Positions 25,684-34,522 of a stretch of 64,000 bases of DNA are shown here, one piece after another (positions within the stretch are counted from its first letter, which is position 1; each line of letters begins with the position of its first letter). The notes below the pieces were generated by a model. That model saw only the letters and a list, made by a program, of their open reading frames with translations, did not search any database and was not told the origin of the DNA. The stretch is taken from NCBI RefSeq assembly GCF_014196425.1, contig NZ_JACIDR010000003.1, forward strand, positions 1-64,000, read 5' to 3'. Position numbers and translations under genes: made by a program. This DNA comes from Hansschlegelia beijingensis. GTDB lineage: Bacteria > Pseudomonadota > Alphaproteobacteria > Rhizobiales > Methylopilaceae.

Positions 25684-26893
25684 GGATCATCTCAGTTTCG
25701 GCCCCTCCATGGCCGAAATCCTGCGGGGAGTTGCGGGCGTCGAGCGCGTGGACCTGTGCCGCAGCAAGGCTGTGGCGCTGGAGGCGCTGTCGCAGGACTT
25801 CTATGACCTGCTTATCCTCGACCTGACCATCCCAGCAAATGAAGGCGACCTGGACATCGCGCCAGTCCACGGTCAGGCCGTCTTCTACAAGGCCATCAAG
25901 GTCTGTCCCGGTATCCCGATCTTCATCCTGACCGGGTCGGAGATGGACGACTTCATCAAGGACCTGGTGCGCCACGGCGAGCAGGCGGACCTCTGGGGGT
26001 CGCGCGTGAAGAGAAACACCCTCGACTACTTCGAGAAGGAGAACGCCGACCGCCTCTTCACCGAGGTCGAGCATGTGGCGCGCGAGGTCAGCGCCGTGAA
26101 CGCGATCACGATCAACACGCGCGGCAAGCAGCTTGGTCTTTCGGCCGGAGCCGAGCGATGCATCCGCGTCGCGGCTCGGCGAACCGGCGCCGCCATCGCC
26201 GAGGTGGTTCCGCTCAGCGGCGGCTTGTCGAGAGCGCGGGTCGTACGCGCGACGATGCGCAATGAGGCCGACCAGGTGCTCCAAGGTACGGTGGCGAAGC
26301 TCGGCTCCTTGGAGGAAATCCAGATCGAGATTGCCGCCTTCGACAAAGACGCCAAACGCCTGCCGCTCGGGTTCTACCCGCCGATCACTGATACCATCGA
26401 AAAAGGAGCCTGCGGCGAGGCCGCAGTGTTCTATGCCTTGGCGGAAGGGTACGCGCGATCATTGTTCGATCTACTGGCACAAGACGAAGCCGCAGCCGTC
26501 GCGGCCGTAAATCTGGTTCGAGACCGGCTTGGCATTTGGATCAAGGCGAAAGGGATGCGCAAAGGCACCGTGGCGGATGCCAGGAGGCGCATCCTTTGGG
26601 ACCGGACATGCGAGCAGATCGTCGCCGACAATGGCCTCGATATCGCCGACGTCGAGGCCAAGCCACTCAGCTTCGGAGAGTGCTGCCTACATGGCGACTT
26701 GCACGGGATGAACATCTTGTTCGATGGCTCGGGTCAGCCGGTGCTCATCGACTTCGGAGATGTTGGGGTCGGTTCGTCATGCGTCGATCCCGTGACACTC
26801 GAACTAAGCACGGTCTTCCATCCGGACGCTGTGCGCCTTGCCGTGCCGATCGTCCATGACGTGCCAACCGCATGCAACAAAGGCCAAACGTAA
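25664..26893 (+). CDS. Receiver domain fused to phosphotransferase-like kinase, 3' truncated
   Basis: A 409-aa protein. Residues 1-125 form a receiver domain with E7-D8, phosphoacceptor D53 (L-I-L-D-L-T) and T90. Residues 180-390 resemble an APH-type phosphotransferase or kinase: a glycine loop P-L-S-G-G-L-S-R-A-R-V, a possible lysine in V-A-K-L-G, the catalytic H-G-D-L-H-G-M-N at 343-350 and the metal motif D-F-G-D at 363-366. The fold should continue for another 50-100 residues, but after about H-P-D-A-V-R-L the frame reads into the island edge and stops, so the gene is probably truncated. It overlaps the histidine kinase gene by 20 bases. The receiver is likely the phosphate target of that kinase and would control the C-terminal enzyme. 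Confidence 0.75.
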   Translation: MKILFVEDHLSFGPSMAEILRGVAGVERVDLCRSKAVALEALSQDFYDLLILDLTIPANEGDLDIAPVHGQAVFYKAIKVCPGIPIFILTGSEMDDFIKDLVRHGEQADLWGSRVKRNTLDYFEKENADRLFTEVEHVAREVSAVNAITINTRGKQLGLSAGAERCIRVAARRTGAAIAEVVPLSGGLSRARVVRATMRNEADQVLQGTVAKLGSLEEIQIEIAAFDKDAKRLPLGFYPPITDTIEKGACGEAAVFYALAEGYARSLFDLLAQDEAAAVAAVNLVRDRLGIWIKAKGMRKGTVADARRRILWDRTCEQIVADNGLDIADVEAKPLSFGECCLHGDLHGMNILFDGSGQPVLIDFGDVGVGSSCVDPVTLELSTVFHPDAVRLAVPIVHDVPTACNKGQT

Positions 26894-26894
26894 C

Positions 26895-26918
26895 TGACAC
26901 CCCAACTTGCACCCCAAA
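26895..26918 (+). repeat. Right arm-type integrase site
   Basis: TGACACCCCA-N5-CACCCCAAA, the partner of 9375-9398 in the same orientation. It lies 62 bases inside the right attachment repeat and just after the truncated kinase gene. Confidence 0.6.
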
Positions 26919-26921
26919 AGG

Positions 26922-26952
26922 GAAAAAAAGAAAAGGGCCGCTTTCGCGGCCC
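26922..26952 (-). terminator. Rho-independent terminator of tRNA-Gly (island-borne)
   Basis: On the minus strand a GGGCCGC-GAAA-GCGGCCC hairpin (26935-26952) is followed by a long T-rich run (complement of 26922-26934). It lies just downstream of the intact tRNA-Gly and inside the island, so the element carried a replacement terminator for the tRNA gene it interrupted. Confidence 0.88.
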
Positions 26953-26980
26953 GTCGTAAGTCGTTGCATTTTCTGTTGAA

Positions 26981-27031
26981 AACTGGAGCGGGCGAAGGGA
27001 TTCGAACCCTCGACCCCAACCTTGGCAAGGT
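26981..27031 (-). repeat. Right island attachment repeat
   Basis: Identical over 51 bases to 9209-9259. Here the sequence continues into the 5' part of the tRNA, so the tRNA gene remains whole. The identity runs from just beyond the CCA end to the 5' side of the anticodon stem, the usual crossover zone for tRNA-targeting tyrosine integrases. Confidence 0.92.
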
Positions 27032-27058
27032 TGTGCTCTACCCCTGAGCTACACCCGC
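26984..27058 (-). tRNA. tRNA-Gly (anticodon GCC)
   Basis: A 75-nt cloverleaf including an encoded CCA. The acceptor stem is GCGGGTG with CGCCCGC, the anticodon loop TTGCCAA lies within a 5-bp stem (anticodon complement at 27024-27026), and the T-arm GAGGGTTCGAATCCC is canonical. It serves as the integration site of the adjacent island, and its 3' part is the element's copy. Confidence 0.97.
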
Positions 27059-27445
27059 TTGAAGTCCGTCCCGCGGGTGGGTGCCCCGCGAGACGCGCTC
27101 TATGCCGCAACGCGATCTGGATTGCAAGACGGATTTGTCGGCCGCCGCAAGCCGCGACGACGTCGGCCGCAGGACGCCTAGGGGCGCAAGGGTTCCGCCC
27201 TTTTTGGGGTTGGTCCCGGAGGGTCCAGGTCGGCGCTCCGGAGGCGCTGGCGGGCTGAGATCGACCCCGAGAATCGCGCAACGCCCCCGCTTCCAAGCCC
27301 GCGCGGTCGCTCGCGCGTCAACTAAAGATTGTAATTGCGCCCCTCGGCCGGGCGTGTAAAACTTTAAGTTGTGTACAGGCGGGGTTGTAACCCCCGCTTG
27401 GCCGGGGGGCGCCGGAGGGGCGCGGACGAACGACGGGGCGGGGGA
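27059..27445. other. Intergenic region with tRNA promoter; otherwise nothing seen
   Basis: About 390 bases between the tRNA-Gly and the lipoprotein gene. It holds a likely tRNA promoter (27099-27127, minus strand). Near 27379-27397 a short GC stem (GCGGGG and CCCCGC) occurs in an otherwise AT-richer patch that may carry the promoter of the plus-strand lipoprotein gene. No protein-coding frame is convincing. Confidence 0.45.
27099..27127 (-). promoter_or_regulatory. Probable promoter of tRNA-Gly
   Basis: On the minus strand TTGCAA (-35-like, 27122-27127) and CATAGA (-10-like, 27099-27104) are separated by exactly 17 bases and lie about 40 bases upstream of the tRNA 5' end. Spacing and position fit a housekeeping sigma promoter with a short leader. 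Confidence 0.5.
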
Positions 27446-28186
27446 ATGATGCCCATCTGGAGAGCGGCGCCGACCATCGCGGCCGCTGCGACGCTCGCCG
27501 CGTGCAGTTCGGCGAACCAGCGCGTGGCGCATGCGGATTTCGGGACCACGAAGGCGCTGGCCACGACCGGCGCGCTGCGGCTCGTGACGGAGCGGGCGAG
27601 GCCCGGCTACCAGCCCGTGGTCTGCTCTGAGCCGAGCCCCGACTATGCGGTCGCTTTCGGCCGGACCGCAAAGGCCACGCTGGTCGTCAACGGCGCGGCG
27701 CCTCCGCCGGAAGCGACCGTCGGCGCCGCCACGGCGGCGGCGGCGGGCGCCCCGGTCGGAAGCGGCGCGGCCGGGTTCGACGGCTCGACCACCGAGGAGG
27801 TCCACAAAGGAGACGGGCGCGCGGCGGCGGTGCTCGCGCTGCGCGACGGCCTCTATGCGGCGTGCCAGAGCTACGCCAACGGGATCATCGGGCATGACGC
27901 CTATGCGGTGATCCTCAGCCAGTACGGCCACCTTCTGGTGGCGCTGTTGGGCGGGCGCGCCGATCCGGCGAAGCCCGGAGCGGTCACCGTGGCCACCGCG
28001 GACGCGCGCAAATCGACGCTCTCGACGCTGCTGGTCGCCTGCGTCAGCGGCCATGACAGGACGCGGATCGGCTCAGGGGGGCCGAACCCGATCCTCACCA
28101 CGACCTTCTGCCGGAACGTGATGGCCGCGGCCCTCCGGCAGGCGACGGGGCCCGAAAGCAGGCGGGCGACCGCCATCGCCAAATGA
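27446..28186 (+). CDS. Predicted lipoprotein, unknown
   Basis: A 246-aa protein with a lipoprotein-type signal (A-T-L-A-A-C-S-S, cleavage before the Cys near residue 20). The mature part has four further cysteines (in V-V-C-S-E, A-A-C-Q-S, V-A-C-V-S and T-F-C-R-N) and an Ala-rich centre. I do not recognise a family. Two ATGs lie in tandem at 27446 and 27449 behind a G-rich ribosome site. Its stop overlaps the start of the DUF2235 gene by four bases, so the two are translationally coupled and probably act together at the envelope. Confidence 0.75.
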   Translation: MMPIWRAAPTIAAAATLAACSSANQRVAHADFGTTKALATTGALRLVTERARPGYQPVVCSEPSPDYAVAFGRTAKATLVVNGAAPPPEATVGAATAAAAGAPVGSGAAGFDGSTTEEVHKGDGRAAAVLALRDGLYAACQSYANGIIGHDAYAVILSQYGHLLVALLGGRADPAKPGAVTVATADARKSTLSTLLVACVSGHDRTRIGSGGPNPILTTTFCRNVMAAALRQATGPESRRATAIAK

Positions 28187-30603
28187 GCGCGTACGGCGGG
28201 TCGCGGCGGCCCTGCAACATCGTCGTGCTCTCCGACGGCACCGGCAACAGCTCGGGGGCCCTGTTCCGCACCAATGTGTGGAGGCTTTACAAGGCGCTCG
28301 ACCTCGAGGACCGGCAGAACCCTCCGGAGCCGCGCCAGTTCGCGCTCTACGACGACGGCGTCGGGACGTCATGGTTCAAGCCGCTCGCGCTGATCGGCGG
28401 GGCGTTCGGCTACGGCCTCGCGCGCAACGTGCGGGAGCTCTACGCCTTCGTCTGCCGCACCTATCAGCCCGGCGACCAGATCTACGTCTTCGGGTTCAGC
28501 CGCGGCGCCTTCACGGTGCGCTTCCTGCTCGGGCTGATCTACCGCCAGGGCCTCGTGCCCTATGACGGCGACGAGGCGCAGTTCCAGGCGGACGTCACGG
28601 CGGCCTACCGGGCCTATCGGGCCGAGCGTTTTCACACCATCTTCCGACATGAGCGGATATTCCGCGCGATCCGCGACGCGGCGATCGCGGCCAAGAACCT
28701 CGTCACAGGGACGAAACCTTATCGGCGGCTCGATCAGTCGAGGCTCGGCCGCTGGGGGACCGACCCGATCCCGATCCGATTCCTCGGGGTCTGGGACACA
28801 GTCGCGGCCTATGGCCTGCCGATCGAGGAGCTCACCCGCGCGGTCGATCGCTTCGTCTGGCCGATGTCCTTCCGCCACCGGGAACTCGGCAAGTCGGTGA
28901 AAGCGGCGTGCCACGCGCTTGCGCTGGATGACGAGCGCCAGAGCTTTCATCCGCTGCTCTGGACGGAGGCCAAGCCGGAAGACGCCGCACGGCTGCGGCA
29001 GGTCTGGTTCGCCGGGGCGCACAGCGACGTCGGCGGCGGCTATCCGGACGACGCCGCGGCCTATGTGCCGCTGAACTGGATGATCGAGGCGGCGGCCGCC
29101 GCCGGCCTGCGCTTCCTCCCGGAGGTGCGCGCCGACTATCTGACCCTCACGGACGAGAACGGGCTGCTCCACGACAGCCGGACGGGGCTCGCCGGCTACT
29201 ACCGCTACAAGCCGCGCCGCATCGAGAGGCTGCTGCGGGCCGACGCCGGCAAGGTGGAGATCTCCCGGATCAAGGTCCATGAGAGCGCCCTGCGGCGCAT
29301 CCGCGTCGGCGAGGACGCCTATGCGCCGATCGTGCTGCCGGACAATTTCATCGTCGAAAGGATCGACGGCCGCATCGAAACCGGCGACGCCTATCTGGGC
29401 CATGGCGAATGGAGCCGGCTCGCGGAGGCGCGCGAGGACGTCTTCAACATCGTCTGGCTGCGCAGGCTCGCCTACTACCTGACGCTTTGCTGCACTCTGT
29501 TCCTGGGGCTGATGCCGCTGTGGTGGCCCGGAACGCCCGACGGCGCGTGCCGATCGGCGCTGTGCTGGATCTCGCCGATCTTCGCGCCCGTCAGGGCGTT
29601 CACCCCGGCCTTCGCGGGGACGTGGCTGGACTCCTTCGCGGCCAATCCCGGGATCTTCCTCGTCGGCTTCGCCGGGGTGGTGATCGGCCTGTCCTGGGGC
29701 GCGGCCCTGCAGCGTTCGATCGGGACCGCCATGCGGGCGGTCTGGTACAGCATCCTCAAAACCCGGCCGCCGCATCTCGGGAATCCGGTCAAGCCCAGGA
29801 CGCCGGGCCTTGCGCAGCGGCTGATCCGCCGGCTGCGGCTCTTGCCCGGCTACGAGGCGACGGTGCGTGTCCTGGCGCGCGAGGTCATGCCGGCCATCGC
29901 GTTCGCCGCGGCGCTGTTCGTGGCGCTCGGCGTGGGGGCGAAGGCCTGGTTCTCGGTCGACAGCGCCCGGGGCCGCGTCTGTCTGGGCTCGCCCGATCCG
30001 AAGCCGCTCGGGCCGGGGGCCGTGACCGCGCCGGCGCCGTTCCTCACCAGCGAGCCCTGCATGGCGACGGGCGTGAAGCTTCTCGAAGGCGGCGCGTACC
30101 GGCTGACCTTTTCGGTTCCGGCCGACCGGGGGTGGTTCGACGCGAGCTTGCCCGCCGGGCCGTACGGGAACGATCCGGAGGCCGAGGGCGCGGCCCTCAT
30201 CACGCCGTTCGTGCCCTACCGGCGGCACTGGGGCCAGAACTGGTTCAAGCCGATGGCCAGGATCGGCTCCCACGGCACGGACGTCTATCCGCTCACCCCT
30301 CGGCCGTCGGCCGCGCTGGCCTATCCGCCCGGTCCGCCGCCAGCCGATCAGCCGCCGATCTCCTGTCCGGCGGCGCCCTCCGCCGAGCTCTCCTTCGCGA
30401 CCGAGATCGTCGCGCGCACCACGGGCGAGCTGTTCCTCTACGTCAACGACGCGATCTGGCCGGGCATACCTTTCCTGTCGGACCGCTACGGCGCCTATCG
30501 CAACAATCGCGGCGGCGCCTGCGTGACCGTGGAGCGGCTCGTCGCGCCGGTCATTACGCCGGACGGCGTCGGGGTCTCGCAGAACCTTTCGGAGCGCTCC
30601 TGA
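28183..30603 (+). CDS. DUF2235 alpha/beta-hydrolase membrane protein
   Basis: An 806-aa protein with an N-terminal DUF2235 hydrolase domain (about 1-330): V-V-L-S-D-G-T-G-N-S at the start, then the nucleophile elbow G-F-S-R-G-A-F and H-S-D-V-G-G-G-Y. Three hydrophobic segments follow (about 425-445, 485-510 and 580-600), then a C-terminal domain of about 200 residues with no clear family. DUF2235 proteins include lipases delivered by type VI secretion; no VgrG, PAAR or immunity-like gene is adjacent except the coupled lipoprotein. The membrane spans suggest an envelope-bound enzyme. Confidence 0.82.
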   Translation: MSAYGGSRRPCNIVVLSDGTGNSSGALFRTNVWRLYKALDLEDRQNPPEPRQFALYDDGVGTSWFKPLALIGGAFGYGLARNVRELYAFVCRTYQPGDQIYVFGFSRGAFTVRFLLGLIYRQGLVPYDGDEAQFQADVTAAYRAYRAERFHTIFRHERIFRAIRDAAIAAKNLVTGTKPYRRLDQSRLGRWGTDPIPIRFLGVWDTVAAYGLPIEELTRAVDRFVWPMSFRHRELGKSVKAACHALALDDERQSFHPLLWTEAKPEDAARLRQVWFAGAHSDVGGGYPDDAAAYVPLNWMIEAAAAAGLRFLPEVRADYLTLTDENGLLHDSRTGLAGYYRYKPRRIERLLRADAGKVEISRIKVHESALRRIRVGEDAYAPIVLPDNFIVERIDGRIETGDAYLGHGEWSRLAEAREDVFNIVWLRRLAYYLTLCCTLFLGLMPLWWPGTPDGACRSALCWISPIFAPVRAFTPAFAGTWLDSFAANPGIFLVGFAGVVIGLSWGAALQRSIGTAMRAVWYSILKTRPPHLGNPVKPRTPGLAQRLIRRLRLLPGYEATVRVLAREVMPAIAFAAALFVALGVGAKAWFSVDSARGRVCLGSPDPKPLGPGAVTAPAPFLTSEPCMATGVKLLEGGAYRLTFSVPADRGWFDASLPAGPYGNDPEAEGAALITPFVPYRRHWGQNWFKPMARIGSHGTDVYPLTPRPSAALAYPPGPPPADQPPISCPAAPSAELSFATEIVARTTGELFLYVNDAIWPGIPFLSDRYGAYRNNRGGACVTVERLVAPVITPDGVGVSQNLSERS

Positions 30604-30611
30604 CGCGGTTT

Positions 30612-30668
30612 GTCATCGCGCCCGCTTCCCGCTATCCGGCTTTCGGGCAGTGGGAAGGGCGCGATGAC
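30612..30668 (+). promoter_or_regulatory. Hairpin enclosing the ribosome site and start codon of the deacylase gene
   Basis: GTCATCGCGCCC (30612-30623) pairs with GGGCGCGATGAC (30657-30668), and TTCCC (30626-30630) pairs with GGGAA (30652-30656), leaving a two-base bulge and a 21-base loop. The 3' arm contains the GGGAAGGG ribosome site and the ATG at 30664. Folding would block initiation, so this may be a translational switch. It could also act as a terminator for the upstream gene, though no T-run follows. Confidence 0.6.
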
Positions 30669-31185
30669 GGCGACGCGGACGGAGCTGATGGCCTATCTGG
30701 ACGCGCTCGGCGTCAGGACCTCGACGATCGAGCACCCGGCGGTGTTCACGGTCGCCGAGTCGGCCGCCCTGAGGGGCCGGATCGCTGGCGGCAAATCCAA
30801 GAACCTGTTGCTCAAGGACAAGAAGGGGCGGCTGTTCATGCTGAGCGCGGAGGACGACGCCGCGATCGACCTCAAGCGGCTGCACGAGAAGCTCGGCGCG
30901 CAGGGCCGCCTGTCGTTCGCTTCCGCGGATCAGCTTCGCGCGGTGTGGGGCGTCGAGCCGGGCTCGGTGACCCCGTTCGGGGCGATCAACGACCGCGACG
31001 GCCTCGTGACGGTGGCCCTCGACGCCGCCCTGATGGCGCATGACACCGTGAACTTCCATCCGCTCGAGAACACCGCCACCACCGCGATCGCGCCCGGCGA
31101 CCTCATCCGGTTCCTGCAGGCGACGGGCCATGAGCCGATGGTGGGAGCCTTCGCGGACCCCGCTGTGGCCGAGGCCGGGGATTGA
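30664..31185 (+). CDS. ProXp-ala-type prolyl-tRNA editing deacylase
   Basis: A 173-aa YbaK/ProX-fold protein. The pattern T-I-E-H-P-A-V-F-T-V-A-E-S near the start, the basic G-G-K-S-K-N-L-L-L-K-D-K-K-G segment and V-T-P-F-G-A-I-N-D match the freestanding editing domains that remove alanine from mischarged tRNA-Pro. Length is typical. The GAAGG ribosome site and ATG lie within the hairpin at 30612-30668. It precedes the rplU-rpmA operon by about 150 bases. Confidence 0.85.
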   Translation: MTATRTELMAYLDALGVRTSTIEHPAVFTVAESAALRGRIAGGKSKNLLLKDKKGRLFMLSAEDDAAIDLKRLHEKLGAQGRLSFASADQLRAVWGVEPGSVTPFGAINDRDGLVTVALDAALMAHDTVNFHPLENTATTAIAPGDLIRFLQATGHEPMVGAFADPAVAEAGD

Positions 31186-31335
31186 CCCGGGAAGGTCCGA
31201 TCCTGTAGAAGCGCGCGATCGGCGCGGTGGGTCTCCTATCCGCGCCTTTCCGTTTGGGAACAATCCCGGACTGAACAAAAAGCCGCGCCAGGGACGACCG
31301 GTCCCGGAGCCCGGATCGAACACAGGAACTTCAAA

Positions 31336-31656
31336 ATGTTCGCAGTCATCAAGACCGGCGGTAAGCAGCACCGGGTCGTCGCCGACGACGTGCTGACCGT
31401 CGGCAAGCTCGACGGCGACGTCGGCTCCAAGATCACTTTCGGCGAGGTTCTCGCCATCGGCTCCGGCGACGACATCACGATCGGCGCGCCGCTCGTCTCG
31501 GGCGCCTCGGTCGCGGCCGAGATCGTCGAGCACGCGCGCGGCCCGAAGGTCATCGCCTTCAAGAAGCGCCGTCGCCAGAACTCCAAGCGCAAGCGCGGCC
31601 ATCGCCAGGACTACACGATCGTCAAGATCGTGAGCCTCGACGGCGCGAAGAACTGA
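31336..31656 (+). CDS. rplU: 50S ribosomal protein L21
   Basis: A 106-aa protein beginning [12 protein letters not shown], the standard L21 start, with the basic [16 protein letters not shown] segment near the C-terminus. It binds 23S rRNA in the large subunit. It heads the conserved rplU-rpmA pair, with rpmA 23 bases downstream. A GGAAC-like patch precedes the ATG and the 150-base leader probably holds the promoter. Confidence 0.97.
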   Translation: MFAVIKTGGKQHRVVADDVLTVGKLDGDVGSKITFGEVLAIGSGDDITIGAPLVSGASVAAEIVEHARGPKVIAFKKRRRQNSKRKRGHRQDYTIVKIVSLDGAKN

Positions 31657-31679
31657 ACGGCTGAGGCAGGAGAGACCAG

Positions 31680-31955
31680 ATGGCTCACAAGAAGGCAGGC
31701 GGCTCCTCGCGCAACGGCCGCGACTCCGAAGGCCGGCGCCTCGGCGTCAAGAAGTTCGGCGGCGAGAACGTCGTTCCGGGCAACATCATCATCCGCCAGC
31801 GCGGCACCAAGTGGCACCCGGGCGCGAATGTCGGCATGGGCAAGGACCACACCCTGTTCGCGACCGCGACCGGCAAGGTTCTGTTCGTCTCCAAGGCGAA
31901 CGGCCGCACCTATGTGAACGTCGCCACGGCCGTCACGGCCGAAGCTGCGGAATGA
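31680..31955 (+). CDS. rpmA: 50S ribosomal protein L27
   Basis: A 91-aa protein starting [16 protein letters not shown], the conserved L27 N-terminus that reaches the peptidyl transferase centre, with G-Q-R-G-type [10 protein letters not shown] downstream. The N-terminus has no Firmicute-type cleavable extension. A GCAGGAGAG ribosome site precedes it. Confidence 0.97.
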   Translation: MAHKKAGGSSRNGRDSEGRRLGVKKFGGENVVPGNIIIRQRGTKWHPGANVGMGKDHTLFATATGKVLFVSKANGRTYVNVATAVTAEAAE

Positions 31956-32030
31956 CGGCGGGCTGACGCCACGCAGCCGCCGGGCGCCTGACCCTCCGGC
32001 GGCGAAAACTCAGACCGAAAGGTCCGGGAC

Positions 32031-32063
32031 GACGGGGGAGACGGGACGCCGTTCTCCCCCGTC
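32031..32063 (+). terminator. Hairpin terminator after rplU-rpmA
   Basis: GACGGGGGAGA (32031-32041) pairs perfectly over 11 bases with TCTCCCCCGTC (32053-32063) around an 11-base loop. It stands 75 bases after the rpmA stop and 24 bases before the next gene. Only a short T stretch follows, so termination may be partial or factor-assisted. Confidence 0.6.
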
Positions 32064-32086
32064 GCCGTTTCAAGGGTCTGGTCTCC

Positions 32087-33253
32087 ATGTCCGCGCGCAT
32101 CGCTTTCGATGACGGTCTGCTCGCCGAGGATTGCCTCACGGCTGTGCCCGGCGTGCGCCTTCGGCGGCTGACGCCAGCGGACGCCGCCGCGCTCGCCGCC
32201 GGACTGAACGACCTCGAGGTCTCCAAGAACCTGGTCGCGGTGCCGCACCCTTACGGGCCCGAGGACGCCGCGGTGTTCCTCAAGGGGCCGGCGGCTTCGC
32301 CGCACATGCTTTGCGCGGGCCTCTGGGTGGACGACAGCTTCGCGGGCTGCGTCGCGATCGACGCGACCGCGGGGTTCCCGGAGCTCGGCTACTGGCTCGT
32401 CCGCGCCCATTGGGGCCGCGGGATCGTCTCGGCCGCGACGCGGGCGATCGTCGATCTCGCCTTCGGAGCGACGCGGATCGAGAAGATCGTCTCCGGCCAC
32501 TTCGTGGACAACGCGGCCTCGGCGGCGGTGCTCAGGAAGCTCGGCTTCAAGCCCGCCGGGGTCGTGGAGACCCGCTCGCGGGCCCGCGCCGAGCCGGTGC
32601 GACTCGTCGCGATGAACCTGGACCGGGAGACCTGGGAGGCGGATCGGCCGACGATCGAGACGTCGCGGCTGGTCATGCGGCCGCCCCTGATGACGGACGC
32701 GGAAGAGATCGCCGCGCTCGCCAATGACGGCGGGCTGCCGCTGACCACGGCGGCGACGCCGCGCGTGCGCCGGCCCGAGGAGGCGCGCGCCTTCGTGCTC
32801 GAGGCGCTGCGCCGCGGCTTCCCGCGCGAGGCGAGCTTCTGCATGCGGCTCAAGGAGGGCGGCGCGCTGGTCGGCGGCGTCGGATGGCGCGAGGCGGGCG
32901 CCGACGAGGTCGAGCTCGGCTACTGGCTGGGCGCGGACCATCGTGGCGTCGGGCTCGCGACCGAGGCGGCCCGGGCAGCCCTCGAGGCGGCGTTCGAGAC
33001 CACCGGGGCCGCGACCGTGAAGGCGTGCTGCCGGCTGATCAATTCCGCCTCGCGGGGCGTGCTGGAGCGGTGCGGGTTCCAGTGGGCGGGCGCGGGCCAT
33101 ATGCGCGCGCAGACCTCCGGCGGTCCGGCTCCTGTCGACCGGTTCCGGCTGGAGCGTGAGGTGTTCTTCTCGCTCAAGGCCTGGGGGGCGGCGGCCATCC
33201 GCACCGGGCAGGCGCCCGGGCCGTCCGCCCGGCGCCCTGTCGCTCTCGGCTGA
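32087..33253 (+). CDS. Tandem GNAT acetyltransferase
   Basis: A 388-aa protein made of two GNAT domains of the RimJ/RimL type. The first (about 15-175) has E-L-G-Y-W-L-V-R-A-H-W-G-R-G-I-V-S-A-A-T as its acetyl-CoA loop and N-A-A-S-A-A-V-L-R-K-L-G-F. The second (about 190-360) has E-L-G-Y-W-L-G-A-D-H-R-G-V-G-L-A-T-E-A and N-S-A-S-R-G-V-L-E-R-C-G-F. Both loops look intact. Its place between rpmA and obgE is common in Rhizobiales and suggests a ribosome-related N-terminal acetylase, but the substrate is not known. Confidence 0.87.
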   Translation: MSARIAFDDGLLAEDCLTAVPGVRLRRLTPADAAALAAGLNDLEVSKNLVAVPHPYGPEDAAVFLKGPAASPHMLCAGLWVDDSFAGCVAIDATAGFPELGYWLVRAHWGRGIVSAATRAIVDLAFGATRIEKIVSGHFVDNAASAAVLRKLGFKPAGVVETRSRARAEPVRLVAMNLDRETWEADRPTIETSRLVMRPPLMTDAEEIAALANDGGLPLTTAATPRVRRPEEARAFVLEALRRGFPREASFCMRLKEGGALVGGVGWREAGADEVELGYWLGADHRGVGLATEAARAALEAAFETTGAATVKACCRLINSASRGVLERCGFQWAGAGHMRAQTSGGPAPVDRFRLEREVFFSLKAWGAAAIRTGQAPGPSARRPVALG

Positions 33254-34351
<1,098 letters not shown>

Positions 34352-34522
34352 CGCCGACGTCGGCTCGGGCTCGGGGGAGCAGATCCCGGCGATCCCCGCT
34401 CCCGGGTCTGCTTCCAGATCCTTCTGGTCGACTGACAATATCTAAGTCGTCGACAGGTCTATTCTGTGCGCCTAGCCTGCTGAGCTTGCCCATGGCGGGT
34501 CTCACAGGAGGTCTGTGCAATC

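Larger units (their letters stand above)
9209..27031. mobile_element. tRNA-Gly-integrated genomic island with defence genes
   Basis: About 17.8 kb bounded by a perfect 51-bp direct repeat. The integrase gene sits just inside the left end, and matching 24-bp arm-type sites lie inside both ends (9375-9398 and 26895-26918). Cargo consists of restriction and other defence-like genes, a serine recombinase and an insertion-sequence remnant. No conjugation, replication or phage structural genes are present, so the element is not self-transmissible. The integrase is frameshifted, so it may now be fixed in place. Confidence 0.9.

Noticed and set aside
9209-27031. Prophage or integrative conjugative element
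   Set aside because: No capsid, tail, replication, relaxase or type IV secretion genes are present.
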